Of a DNA stretch of 64,000 nucleotides, positions 1-7,682 are shown piece after piece (the stretch's first letter is position 1; each line of letters starts with the position of its first letter). The notes below the pieces were generated by a model that saw only the letters and a list, made by a program, of their open reading frames with translations, ran no database searches and was not told the DNA's origin. Source of the DNA: Muribaculaceae bacterium (GTDB taxonomy: Bacteria > Pseudomonadota > Alphaproteobacteria > Rs-D84); the NCBI GenBank assembly GCA_023665245.1, contig JAMPEH010000001.1:1-64000 (forward strand), in the 5' to 3' direction. The position numbers and the translations under genes are program-made.

Positions 1-1252
1 CACTGACCAGGGTTTCATAGGCACTTTTATCAATAACGTCGTCAACGAACTTGGCGACGGCGCGTTGTTTCTGGACCGCCAGCGCATCGCGTTCCTGGGT
101 TAACTTTGCCTTTTTGGTGGATATGCATTCCGCATCCAGGCTAAGTTCCTGTTTAACGCAGGCACATAGTTCCTTGGCCATTGGCCGAAGGGCACCCAAT
201 AAGCGGAAAATCTCTTTGTTCAACTGTTCAAACAGGATGTTTTCGTTTACCGGTTTTTCGTGACAGCCCCCTTTGTAGTGTGAACAGCTTAGGTATGTAT
301 AGGATTTGCCGCTTTTCTTGATATGCTCTTCACTGGTAATCAGGCAACCGCAGGTCGCACACCGCAGCAACCCCCGAAACGCGAACTCGCGTTGTCCGTA
401 TTTGCGTTTAGACGCACTTATCCCGCGTCCGCGCATGACATCCTGACACTTTTGAAATATAGCTGGTGTGGTTAGACGGTCATAATCGTGTGGATATAGA
501 TCGCCATTAAAGTACATTTTGCCCGAATAAAACGGATTTGTCAGGATATGCTGTATCGTTGCCTTGGACACAGGCAGACCCTTGACCGTTTTTAGGCCCA
601 GTCCCGCCGCCAAATCGCGCATATCATTCAAACTGTTTGTACCCTTGGCATATTCAGAAAACAGGCGCGTAATAATATCGGCCCGGTCGGGGTCTGGAAC
701 GGCGGTTGCCTGACCGTTGGGGTCGCGTTTGTTCAAATACCCCAGTGGGGCACGCCATTGCAGTTTCCCAGATTTCGCGTTATAGTCCATACTGCGTTTT
801 ACGTTGTCCGACAGGCTGGCCACATACGCCCGTGCCATCGTCACCTGCATATTCCAGTAGATTTCTATGGATGCATTAGAATTTTTAGAAAATACGATAT
901 TTTCCTTTTGACAGTGCACCTCTATCTTCCCGGCTTTACGCAGTTTGTCCAGTGTGACCGCATCTTCAAAACTTCTTAATATACGGTCGACGCAGTTTGC
1001 GACAATCGCCACCGGACACGACTGCCTTTTGACGAACGCCAGCATTTCTTTGAACAGTTTTCGGTCGCCGCGGGTCGAACTTTCGGTTATTGTAAATTCG
1101 CTCAGGATTTGCAGGCCATTTCGCCGACAATAGGCACGGTTTCCCGCCAACTGGGCGTCTATGGATGCGCCTTGTTCCTGTTCTTTGGTTGAAACGCGGC
1201 TAAAAATAACCGCCTGGGTACACGGTTGGTATTTGTTTGTTTTTCTGGGCAT
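1..1252 (-). CDS. Large serine recombinase (integrase), C-terminus cut by window edge
   Basis: About 417 codons are visible and the frame runs off the left edge, so the gene is partial. The N-terminus carries the resolvase catalytic motif (FSRVSTKEQ, catalytic Ser at about residue 21). A recombinase domain follows, then a zinc beta-ribbon with Cys pairs in RCATCGC and SCSHYKGGC, then the start of a charged coiled coil. This is the usual order in large serine integrases, which catalyse site-specific integration between attP and attB. The start at 1252 is preceded by AAAAGGACC at good spacing. As the outermost gene of the element it is the likely integrase. Its partner may be the AlpA-like protein at 1712, which could act as a directionality factor. 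Confidence 0.93.
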   Translation of the reverse strand, partial: MPRKTNKYQPCTQAVIFSRVSTKEQEQGASIDAQLAGNRAYCRRNGLQILSEFTITESSTRGDRKLFKEMLAFVKRQSCPVAIVANCVDRILRSFEDAVTLDKLRKAGKIEVHCQKENIVFSKNSNASIEIYWNMQVTMARAYVASLSDNVKRSMDYNAKSGKLQWRAPLGYLNKRDPNGQATAVPDPDRADIITRLFSEYAKGTNSLNDMRDLAAGLGLKTVKGLPVSKATIQHILTNPFYSGKMYFNGDLYPHDYDRLTTPAIFQKCQDVMRGRGISASKRKYGQREFAFRGLLRCATCGCLITSEEHIKKSGKSYTYLSCSHYKGGCHEKPVNENILFEQLNKEIFRLLGALRPMAKELCACVKQELSLDAECISTKKAKLTQERDALAVQKQRAVAKFVDDVIDKSAYETLVS

Positions 1253-1286
1253 ATTCTGGTCCTTTTGGTTAATAATGATTTTTTTA

Positions 1287-1451
1287 CTACAGTGACTTTG
1301 CCGTTAAATTGGTCTGAATGCGAGTTAATAAGGTACATATATCGACGCACCGGTTCGCTAGGTCCATCAAATCGTCTGGGGTCATATTTTGGGTAAAGGG
1401 CCATTCGTTTTTCATCTTGTCTATCAGCTTTCTTTTCGGTCTATCGTTCAT
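1287..1451 (-). CDS. Small hypothetical protein upstream of the integrase
   Basis: A 54-residue open frame beginning MNDRPKRKLIDKMKNEW lies 34 bases upstream of the integrase on the same strand. It contains a short acidic-amphipathic stretch (TPDDLMDLANRCVDI) that could form a helix. No domain is recognised and no clear ribosome-binding site precedes the start, so it may be chance. Its position and the protein-like composition make a small accessory protein of the integrase operon possible. Confidence 0.4.
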   Translation of the reverse strand: MNDRPKRKLIDKMKNEWPFTQNMTPDDLMDLANRCVDICTLLTRIQTNLTAKSL

Positions 1452-1711
1452 AATTATTCATTTGCGTTACAAAGGACATCATCGCCCTAGTTGCAGTTTT
1501 AGAACTAACCGTTCGTACCAGTTATGACCGTTTTTGAAACTTTTTTATACACCCGTAATAAGGGGTAAACGAAAACACAAAAAACGCATGGTTTTTCTTG
1601 CACCGAATCGGGGTTGGGTGGTAAAAAAACACAACAAAAGGAAATGTTTGTCGGTTCTAGTAAACGAAAGAAACGACTATTTTGAAAACGTAAAGCCGTA
1701 TAGGAGGCAGA

Positions 1712-1900
1712 ATGAACGAATTTTTAAGTGTGGCAGAGGTTGCGGCGATGATTGGTGTGACACCGCATACGTTAGCGGTATGGCGGATGAAGGGGGTATA
1801 TGGATTGCCCTATACCCGTATCGGTGGACGCATCCGTTATACATCCGCGGCCGTAAAACGCTGGCTAGAGCAACGAACCAATATTACTGGCAATAAATAG
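1712..1900 (+). CDS. AlpA/excisionase-like winged helix-turn-helix protein
   Basis: This 62-residue protein contains a MerR/AlpA-type helix-turn-helix: VAEVAAMIGVTPHTLAVWR at about residues 7-25, followed by a basic wing with GGRIRYTSAAVKRWL. Proteins of this kind bind DNA as regulators of integrases or as excisionases (recombination directionality factors) of mobile elements. TAGGAGG lies just upstream of the start. It is divergent from the serine integrase and the first gene of the rightward block, a position typical of a regulator or Xis. Whether it directs excision or transcription cannot be told from sequence. Confidence 0.85.
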   Translation: MNEFLSVAEVAAMIGVTPHTLAVWRMKGVYGLPYTRIGGRIRYTSAAVKRWLEQRTNITGNK

Positions 1901-2095
1901 CCATAAAATGTCCCGAATCCCGGTGTGGGGCGCCAAAACACTCTTTGACTGTGAGCCGGGGACAGTCGGCATCTGATATGGGGAAGGTTTGCTGTATATG
2001 GCGACTGGAACCATACAGGTGGGGCGGATTGGGGGGCACTGTTGGTGATGAAGCCGCAGTTAACCCTCCTATACCCAAAACCAAGGGAAATTACG

Positions 2096-2578
2096 ATGAC
2101 AGGATGTAAAACAAAGGGATTGGAAGATATACAGAACTTGGTCAGTCAGGGATACAACCCAACGCATATGGTCAGCCTGCAGTTACCATTTGAGGCAAAG
2201 ACGACGGGACTTGAACGGTTTTTGGATGACCTGTGGCGGATTGTAAGGGGGGCAGAACGAAAACTGCTTGGGCGGCACTGGATAAATAAGCCTTATCCCT
2301 TTATAGGTTTTTGTGAACGGGGACGCGACAAACACTGGCACGCGCATATCCTGATTTCCTGTGGCACCCGTCCAACCGAGGAGGTTTGCCAAGCCTTTAC
2401 CAAGTCTGGTCTGTTTTATCAAAAATCCCACCGAACTGACAACGCACCCGACATAGACGTACGACAGGTTTATGACACCAACGGGGCGACAGAATATTGC
2501 AGCAAGCAACTGCGACTGGACGATACGAAACATATTCGGTCGTGGCGTATATTTACTTCGGAAACACTCTTCAGGTAA
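2096..2578 (+). CDS. HUH-type replication initiator or relaxase-like protein
   Basis: A protein of 160 residues with the metal-binding motif HWHAHIL at about residues 80-86, preceded by KPYPFIGFCERG, and a later candidate nucleophile Tyr in EYCSKQL at about residue 134. This arrangement of a His-hydrophobic-His strand followed by a helix with Tyr and Lys is characteristic of HUH endonucleases, which nick one strand of DNA to start rolling-circle replication or transfer. The chosen ATG at 2096 follows AAGGGA; an in-frame ATG at 2042 has no good signal. It sits just before three FtsK-like motors, suggesting a nick-and-pump module. Exact family assignment is uncertain. Confidence 0.7.
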   Translation: MTGCKTKGLEDIQNLVSQGYNPTHMVSLQLPFEAKTTGLERFLDDLWRIVRGAERKLLGRHWINKPYPFIGFCERGRDKHWHAHILISCGTRPTEEVCQAFTKSGLFYQKSHRTDNAPDIDVRQVYDTNGATEYCSKQLRLDDTKHIRSWRIFTSETLFR

Positions 2579-2794
2579 GGCGTGCATTTTTTTATTGTTT
2601 TAGGCAAAAAAGGATATAGAATAAAGCCTGAACCCATAAAGGATATGGGATCCGGTCGTCAGAAAACCGTCATCCGCCGTGCACATCTGTGCCGAATATT
2701 TATACAACGCCATATATGGCGCGGATGTCCATCTTTGGACAGGCTTTTGACTTCATCGGTTTTCGTTTCCTTTAGGACTACACAGGGGCAGGAT

Positions 2795-3922
2795 ATGCAG
2801 GAAGGAAACGCTTATACAATACCGGACACGTCGTTATTGGACAGCGCAAAACAATGCGAAACAATCGCGACAAGGGAAGCGCGGGTTCAGGCCGCCGTTC
2901 TTGAATCGTATTTGGCAGACAAGGGTATTCCGGGGCAGATAGTAGAAATAAGCCCGTATGTGTCCGCCACGCGCTATACCTTTAAACCTGATAACGGTAT
3001 GTCCCCGGGTTTGGACACAACCATAAAGAATTTCGCCTGTGAAGTGGCACCTGGCGTAGGTTGCGCCAGTGTATCTGACACAGCACCCGACAGAGTTTCT
3101 ATATACGTTCACAATAAAACACGCTACACCGCACGTATGGGCGATATCGTTTCCTGGGACGATTTTCAAAATACCGGGGTGCGTATACCTTGGGGAACGG
3201 GTTATGTCGCCGATCGACCACAGATTCATGACCTGGCGGATATTGGGGCGACACTGGTCCTGGGGGAAGCCGGGGCGGATATCCAAACCTTTCTGCAAAC
3301 GCTGATTATTTCTATTCTATACCGTTTTACACCGCATCAGTGCCGTTTAACGCTGATAAATGCCGCACATGCTGATTTGGGGTTATGGGCGGATATTCCA
3401 CACTTGGCAACTCCCCTCGTACGGGGCGCAAAATATGCCGCGACAGCGCTAGATACTATACTGAACGAGCTGGACCAGCGCCAGGCAAGCTTAAACGCCA
3501 CGTCGTGCCAAAATATGCCCTATATCGTTGTAATAATAGACGAACTGGAACCCCTTATGACTGGTGTATGTCGTACCCAGGTTGAAAATAGCCTCTGTCG
3601 TATCGCACAACAGGGACCCGCGGTTGGAATATATCCGGTTGTTGCAACGCGTCGGGTGGATATACCGATGCGAAACGTTTTACGGCAACCAACTGGCGAT
3701 ATATTGACCGCCAAGATATTGGACCCGTTCAAGTCGCGATTTTTCATCCAGGCGCAAACAGAGGTACGTTTTTCCGAACGCTGGGTAGATACCATATTCC
3801 CGTGGGGAAACAAGTTGTCGCCGTTGTTCACGCAAATGCCGCATATAGAGCCGTCAGAAGTAGCGCGTGTAGCGGATTTTGTTCGTAATCACCCCCAGAA
3901 AGAAAGGAGTAAAAATGACTGA
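2795..3922 (+). CDS. FtsK/SpoIIIE-like protein A with degenerate Walker A
   Basis: A 375-residue FtsK-family protein. The alpha-like region (GIPGQIVEISPYVSATRYTF, about residues 44-63) matches the segment before the motor of FtsK. The motor then shows LVLGEAGADIQ at about residues 154-164, where an active FtsK has G-x-x-G-x-G-K-S, so the phosphate-binding Lys and Ser are missing. Walker B is intact (VVIIDELE, Asp249-Glu250). The protein ends where the DNA-binding gamma domain would begin. ATG 2795 is chosen because the preceding 71 codons of the frame do not resemble FtsK. Its stop overlaps the next gene by 8 bases, implying coupled translation. It is probably an inactive partner subunit; that is inference. 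Confidence 0.85.
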   Translation: MQEGNAYTIPDTSLLDSAKQCETIATREARVQAAVLESYLADKGIPGQIVEISPYVSATRYTFKPDNGMSPGLDTTIKNFACEVAPGVGCASVSDTAPDRVSIYVHNKTRYTARMGDIVSWDDFQNTGVRIPWGTGYVADRPQIHDLADIGATLVLGEAGADIQTFLQTLIISILYRFTPHQCRLTLINAAHADLGLWADIPHLATPLVRGAKYAATALDTILNELDQRQASLNATSCQNMPYIVVIIDELEPLMTGVCRTQVENSLCRIAQQGPAVGIYPVVATRRVDIPMRNVLRQPTGDILTAKILDPFKSRFFIQAQTEVRFSERWVDTIFPWGNKLSPLFTQMPHIEPSEVARVADFVRNHPQKERSKND

Positions 3923-5231
3923 ATACACGAAGCCAGATATCGGTCTGTTGCGGAAATCACCTGCGCGCAAAAAAATGACACCAGAGGAATTCGATCGTCA
4001 TATCGCGACTTTACAAAAGATTCTGGAATCATACGGTATTCGTGGCAAGGTAACATATACGTGGCGTAATCCCACGGTTACTAATTATACGTTTTTACCC
4101 GCTGTTGGCGTTCGTATAGAGGATATAAGGGCAAGAACCGAAGATATTGCCCGTGCGCTAGAGACAGATAACCGTATTATGATTACCCAAGTATTTAGGG
4201 GTGCTTCCGAAGTAAATATTGCCATCCCGAATAACAAACACAATTGGGTACATTTGGGCGATTATATGCGTGACGATAAAGAACTAAAAATCAATAGCCT
4301 TGCATGGTACTTTGGTATAGACCTAAATCATGACTGTCATATATCAGAGTTAGGTTTTTTGTGTGATATGGAACACGTACTGATTTCTGGGTGTCCGGAA
4401 ACAGGCAAGTCAAGCTTGTTGCGATCGCTGGTTTTATCCGCGCTGTATACATGTGGTCCAGATATGTGCCAACTGGTGTTAATCGACACCAAAGACGATA
4501 CTTTTTTGCGATGTGACGGCGTGCCGCACCTGGTGATGCCGGTTGCAAAAACTGTGACGGATGGGGATGTCGCCCTAAAATTTGCACAAAACGAAATCAA
4601 AAAACGGTTGATCCAAAGGCACCCTATCGAATATGAAATCCAGCCCCGTATACTGGTTGTTATTGATGAAGTGGCGGATTTGATGGATGTGTCACACGAT
4701 AAACTGAAATATATTGCCCAGTTTGGCGCACGTGTGAATGTGAACCTGGTCGTTGCAACGCGTTATATTGACGCAGTCCAAACTATCGCGCCATATATCC
4801 CGACCCGTATGGTGTTTCGTACATGTACGCGGGAGGATAGCATTCAATGCCTGCGCGCACCAGGGGCGGAAAATTTGTTGGATTATGATGATATGCTGAT
4901 GTCGGACAAACAGAACGATCTGAAGCGCATCCATACGTTTGGCACAGGTGTCATAGAATTGTCACGCGTTGTTTATTCCATGACACACAGACAAAAAACG
5001 GCGGAAGACAAAGCCCTGTTTGAACGTGCCAAAGAATGCGTATTACGCGAAGATAACCCGACAATTTCGTACCTGCAACGTTCTCTAACAATAGACCATG
5101 ACAAAGCCAGTGAACTGATGGAATGGTTAGAGGTCGAAGGTGTGGTTTCAGAACCGGACGAAAATGGTGAACGCTATGTCTGGGGTCCGGAATATCCAAT
5201 AGAAGTCAATCCCACTGGCGACGATGAGTAA
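3915..5231 (+). CDS. FtsK/SpoIIIE-like DNA translocase B with gamma domain
   Basis: A 438-residue protein with the FtsK alpha-like region (ESYGIRGKVTYTW, near residue 38), a full Walker A (GCPETGKSS, Lys165) and Walker B (LVVIDEVADLM, Asp251-Glu252). The C-terminus is a gamma-type winged helix (about residues 375-438, NPTISYLQRSLTIDHDKASE). FtsK proteins are hexameric motors that move double-stranded DNA. The usual N-terminal membrane domain and long linker are absent, so this is a soluble motor. The start follows AAAGGAGT and overlaps gene A. Together with genes A and C it forms a tandem array of paralogues in the mobile element. Confidence 0.92.
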   Translation: MTEYTKPDIGLLRKSPARKKMTPEEFDRHIATLQKILESYGIRGKVTYTWRNPTVTNYTFLPAVGVRIEDIRARTEDIARALETDNRIMITQVFRGASEVNIAIPNNKHNWVHLGDYMRDDKELKINSLAWYFGIDLNHDCHISELGFLCDMEHVLISGCPETGKSSLLRSLVLSALYTCGPDMCQLVLIDTKDDTFLRCDGVPHLVMPVAKTVTDGDVALKFAQNEIKKRLIQRHPIEYEIQPRILVVIDEVADLMDVSHDKLKYIAQFGARVNVNLVVATRYIDAVQTIAPYIPTRMVFRTCTREDSIQCLRAPGAENLLDYDDMLMSDKQNDLKRIHTFGTGVIELSRVVYSMTHRQKTAEDKALFERAKECVLREDNPTISYLQRSLTIDHDKASELMEWLEVEGVVSEPDENGERYVWGPEYPIEVNPTGDDE

Positions 5232-5255
5232 ATAATCTAAAACAAGGAGTAAAAA

Positions 5256-6587
5256 ATGACCAAACAATCATATCACGAATATATAGCGCCCGACCTGGAA
5301 CTGTTGTCGCACCCAGTCGTGCATCAGGAAATGTCACCCGCCGAATGCGATGAAAAGGTCAAAGTTATGCAGGATATCTTGGAATCCTATGGCATTGGTG
5401 GCAGGGACTTTCGTATGATTCCGGGACCATTGGTTTCAAATTATAGATTCCAACCAAACCGGGGCGTTCGTATGGCGGATATCCGGGCGACAACCGAGGA
5501 CATTGCGCGTGCCTTGGCAACAAACGATCGGATTATAGTTAACCAAGTACCATTCACTTCAGAAGTAAATATCGCCGTTCCAAACTTTGTGTGTTATCCA
5601 TTACACATGGGTGATTTGATGTGTGATAAGGCACTTCTGTTGGAATTATATTCTATCCCGTGGGTCGTTGGCTTAAAATCAGCCGACAATATTCCGAAAG
5701 CGTATGACCTGACCGAAATGGAGAATGTAGTGGTGCTGGGGCGTTGGTGTTCGGGCAAATCAGCACTGCTGCAATCATTGGTTTTGTCGGTGGTATATAA
5801 CTGCCATCCAAGTTTGTGCCAACTGGTACTGATTGACCCAAAGGGTGATAGTTTTATAGAATGGGATGGCATTCCGCACTTGGCAATGCCAGTTGCCACT
5901 GGGGTAGATGACGGGGCGTTTGACCTGCAATACGTGGCGCACGAAATTCGCAGACGGCTTGAAATAAGGCGCATCCGCGATGATACAGACTGGCCACGAC
6001 TGGTTATTGTTGTTGACGACGCAATGGATTTGATGCGGACGTCAGACAAGGATATCGAATATATCGTCCAATTCGGTGCTCGTGCTAATGTACACCTTGT
6101 CGTTGCAATGCGGGAACTGATGAATTCGGCTAGCTTCATTTTCTCCAGGGCGAATGTTCCAGTCCGTGTGTCTTTCTGGACGGACACTTCTTTGCAAAGT
6201 ATTGGAAACCTGGGGACTGGTGGTGCTGAAAAACTGCAACTTTGCGGTGATATACTGGTGTCTTATAAAGACGACCGTCCTGTGCGTGTTAACACCCCCG
6301 TCATAGATGCGGACGAAATCAAGCGTGTTGCGGACTTTTTACGCACTGGGGGCGATTATGCAACAGAAGGCGCTGTTGTGGACGACCAAGACCTGTACCA
6401 ACGTGCCAAAGCGGTGGTAATACGCGGCAACAAACCGACGATTTCATATATTCAACGTAATTTTAATATTGGATATAACAAGGTCGCCAATATTCTGGAC
6501 CGGATGGAGCAAGATGGCATCGTCAGTGCCCCGAATGAAAACGGCAAACGCTATTTGATATCCAAAACGCCGATAACGGCAAAATAA
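5256..6587 (+). CDS. FtsK/SpoIIIE-like DNA translocase C with gamma domain
   Basis: A 443-residue paralogue of the preceding gene. Walker A reads GRWCSGKSA (Lys158). Walker B is altered to VIVVDDAMDLM (Asp244-Asp245), so the usual catalytic Glu is Asp. The C-terminal gamma-type winged helix (KPTISYIQRNFNIGYNKVAN) is well conserved and could read a DNA sequence like KOPS in FtsK. There is no membrane domain. The gene begins 24 bases after gene B with AAGGAGT before the ATG. The altered Walker B suggests slower or different ATP hydrolysis, but this is inference. Confidence 0.92.
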   Translation: MTKQSYHEYIAPDLELLSHPVVHQEMSPAECDEKVKVMQDILESYGIGGRDFRMIPGPLVSNYRFQPNRGVRMADIRATTEDIARALATNDRIIVNQVPFTSEVNIAVPNFVCYPLHMGDLMCDKALLLELYSIPWVVGLKSADNIPKAYDLTEMENVVVLGRWCSGKSALLQSLVLSVVYNCHPSLCQLVLIDPKGDSFIEWDGIPHLAMPVATGVDDGAFDLQYVAHEIRRRLEIRRIRDDTDWPRLVIVVDDAMDLMRTSDKDIEYIVQFGARANVHLVVAMRELMNSASFIFSRANVPVRVSFWTDTSLQSIGNLGTGGAEKLQLCGDILVSYKDDRPVRVNTPVIDADEIKRVADFLRTGGDYATEGAVVDDQDLYQRAKAVVIRGNKPTISYIQRNFNIGYNKVANILDRMEQDGIVSAPNENGKRYLISKTPITAK

Positions 6588-6609
6588 AAACCCAAAAAAG
6601 GAGTGAAAA

Positions 6610-7341
6610 ATGGGCACAAAAACCAAAACACCAAAGGCAGTATATGTCGTAACGAACGATGAATTTCTGGTAAAGCCGGATAGCAAAACGCAATTGTATA
6701 AAATTGGCATCGCCCAAAATATCAAAAAGCGGTGGAATCTGGATGAAATGGGGTGTGGACGTGTGACGGATTGCCCCGGCGAATTCCGGTTGGTCGCAGC
6801 GGTCATTATGGACGACCGTGAAACAGCCGAGAATATAGAAAAAATGGGATTGCACAAAATATTTGACCCAATCCGTATCGTTTGTGCCAGCGGAAAACAC
6901 TTTGAATGGTTCGCTATGACAGAAAAACAACTGGAGGGTTTACAGACTTTGCTTAGCCATATGGGACAACCATTCACGGATAAAGACATGAATAAATTTA
7001 CCGAAGACCTGGGCATACAAATGCCGGATGACGGGGAAACAACACAGCTTGGTAAACGTGCAAAATGGACCTTGGCAAAACTGGGGATAAAGAAGGGAAC
7101 AAAGTTATTTCCGCGTTCTGCCAAGTTTACAAAAAAGTACGTTGTGGTTACCGATAACAATAAGGTTTTGTTAAACGGCACCGGTCAGCCCATGAGCATC
7201 AGTTCCGCCGCGCGTGCAATCGGTGGATACATCGTATCTGGCTTTGTATTTTTCTGTGGCCCGGACGGGGAACGCACGTTGTCGGAAATGGTCGATGAAA
7301 AAATCAAAAAAGCGCAGGAATTAGCAGAAAACGCTGAATAA
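6610..7341 (+). CDS. GIY-YIG superfamily (T5orf172/MUG113-like) protein with RAMA-like C-terminus
   Basis: A 243-residue protein. The first 90 residues resemble the T5orf172/MUG113 branch of GIY-YIG nucleases (AVYVVTNDE at about residues 10-18, then YKIGIAQNIKKRW at about residues 30-42). The C-terminal part (about residues 156-230, LGIKKGTKLF ... SISSAARAIGG ... RTLSEM) resembles the RAMA domain that accompanies restriction and modification enzymes. GIY-YIG domains cut DNA, and RAMA domains are thought to recognise modified DNA. It is the last gene of the Rep-FtsK block, with AAAAGGAGTG upstream and a terminator directly after it. A role in defence or element maintenance is plausible but unproven. 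Confidence 0.72.
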   Translation: MGTKTKTPKAVYVVTNDEFLVKPDSKTQLYKIGIAQNIKKRWNLDEMGCGRVTDCPGEFRLVAAVIMDDRETAENIEKMGLHKIFDPIRIVCASGKHFEWFAMTEKQLEGLQTLLSHMGQPFTDKDMNKFTEDLGIQMPDDGETTQLGKRAKWTLAKLGIKKGTKLFPRSAKFTKKYVVVTDNNKVLLNGTGQPMSISSAARAIGGYIVSGFVFFCGPDGERTLSEMVDEKIKKAQELAENAE

Positions 7342-7343
7342 AA

Positions 7344-7369
7344 AAACCGCCGGGAACGGCGGTTTTTTG
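7344..7369 (+). terminator. Intrinsic terminator after the FtsK operon
   Basis: A perfect 7-bp stem (ACCGCCG / CGGCGGT, loop GGAA) followed by six T residues begins three bases after the stop codon of the GIY-YIG gene. It separates the Rep-FtsK block from the RNA leader that follows. Confidence 0.93.
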
Positions 7370-7385
7370 TTCCCAGTAAAAAATA

Positions 7386-7413
7386 TTGTTTTTTGAAATA
7401 ACTGGGGTATACT
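7386..7413 (+). promoter_or_regulatory. Sigma-70-type promoter of the 7.4-kb RNA leader
   Basis: TTGTTT at 7386-7391 and TATACT at 7408-7413 are separated by 16 bases. They predict a transcript beginning near 7420, just before the first paired segment of the structured RNA. Confidence 0.6.
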
Positions 7414-7419
7414 GTGCAT

Positions 7420-7656
7420 GAACCCAAAGGGATTTGAGTTCGGGGCGGTCAGATGCCTCATTCGCAGAGTGCCAAGCGCGGTACCCATATCCACTGTAAA
7501 CCCTTTTGGCAGTTTTTGTCGATAGGGTTGTAATCCCCACCTCCTGGTCGGGGAGCCGCCAGTCATATAAACAGGGGTTTCCCCGAAAGCTGGTGGGTAG
7601 TGCGAATGCTATTTCTGAACTCCCCGGCCACCAAGTTCCCCTTGGTGGTTCGTTTT
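7420..7656 (+). ncRNA. Structured RNA leader (switch candidate) ending in a terminator
   Basis: A 237-base gene-free segment with its own promoter and intrinsic terminator. Visible helices are GAGTTC 7436-7441 with GAACTC 7617-7622; CATTCGCA 7459-7466 with TGCGAATG 7601-7608 (P1); TGCCAA 7470-7475 with TTGGCA 7506-7511; TCCCC 7534-7538 with GGGGA 7550-7554; and CCGCCAG 7556-7562 with CTGGTGG 7590-7596. The last encloses TCATATAAACA and a GGGG/CCCC hairpin. AACCC 7499-7503 can pair with GGGTT 7525-7529 as a pseudoknot. The terminator is CCACCAAG / CTTGGTGG at 7628-7648 plus T residues. Three other leaders in this window share the fold (17.2, 34.0 and 61.6 kb). It precedes the lipoprotein gene at 7683 and probably controls it. 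It could also be a free small RNA. Confidence 0.72.
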
Positions 7657-7682
7657 TATAACAAAACACAAAAGGGATGAAA

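Noticed and set aside
1534..1896. 120-residue frame overlapping the AlpA-like gene
   Set aside because: It lies in another frame over a gene with a clear helix-turn-helix and TAGGAGG signal, and its composition is not protein-like.
5594..6187. 197-residue minus-strand frame opposite FtsK C
   Set aside because: Antisense shadow; Ser/Thr/Ile-rich composition typical of a reverse-complement reading of a real gene.
6444..7181. 245-residue minus-strand frame opposite the FtsK C and GIY-YIG genes
   Set aside because: It is antisense to two genes with recognisable domains, has no ribosome-binding site and no recognisable domain.
7420..7656. Two-piece (permuted) tmRNA
   Set aside because: TAGTGCGAATGCT resembles a tmRNA resume region and GGGTTGTAATCCC a T arm, but there is no tag ending in two Ala codons and a stop, no CCA end, and the helices fit the leader family better.
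7420..7656. Cobalamin riboswitch
   Set aside because: CCACTGTAA and CCAGTCA recall parts of the B12 box and core, but the GGGAA, GGTG and AGCCAGGA.ACCTGCC elements are missing and the other three leaders lack these matches.
7420..7656. 6S RNA
   Set aside because: The segment is of similar length, but it is a multibranched fold and not a long hairpin with a central bulge.
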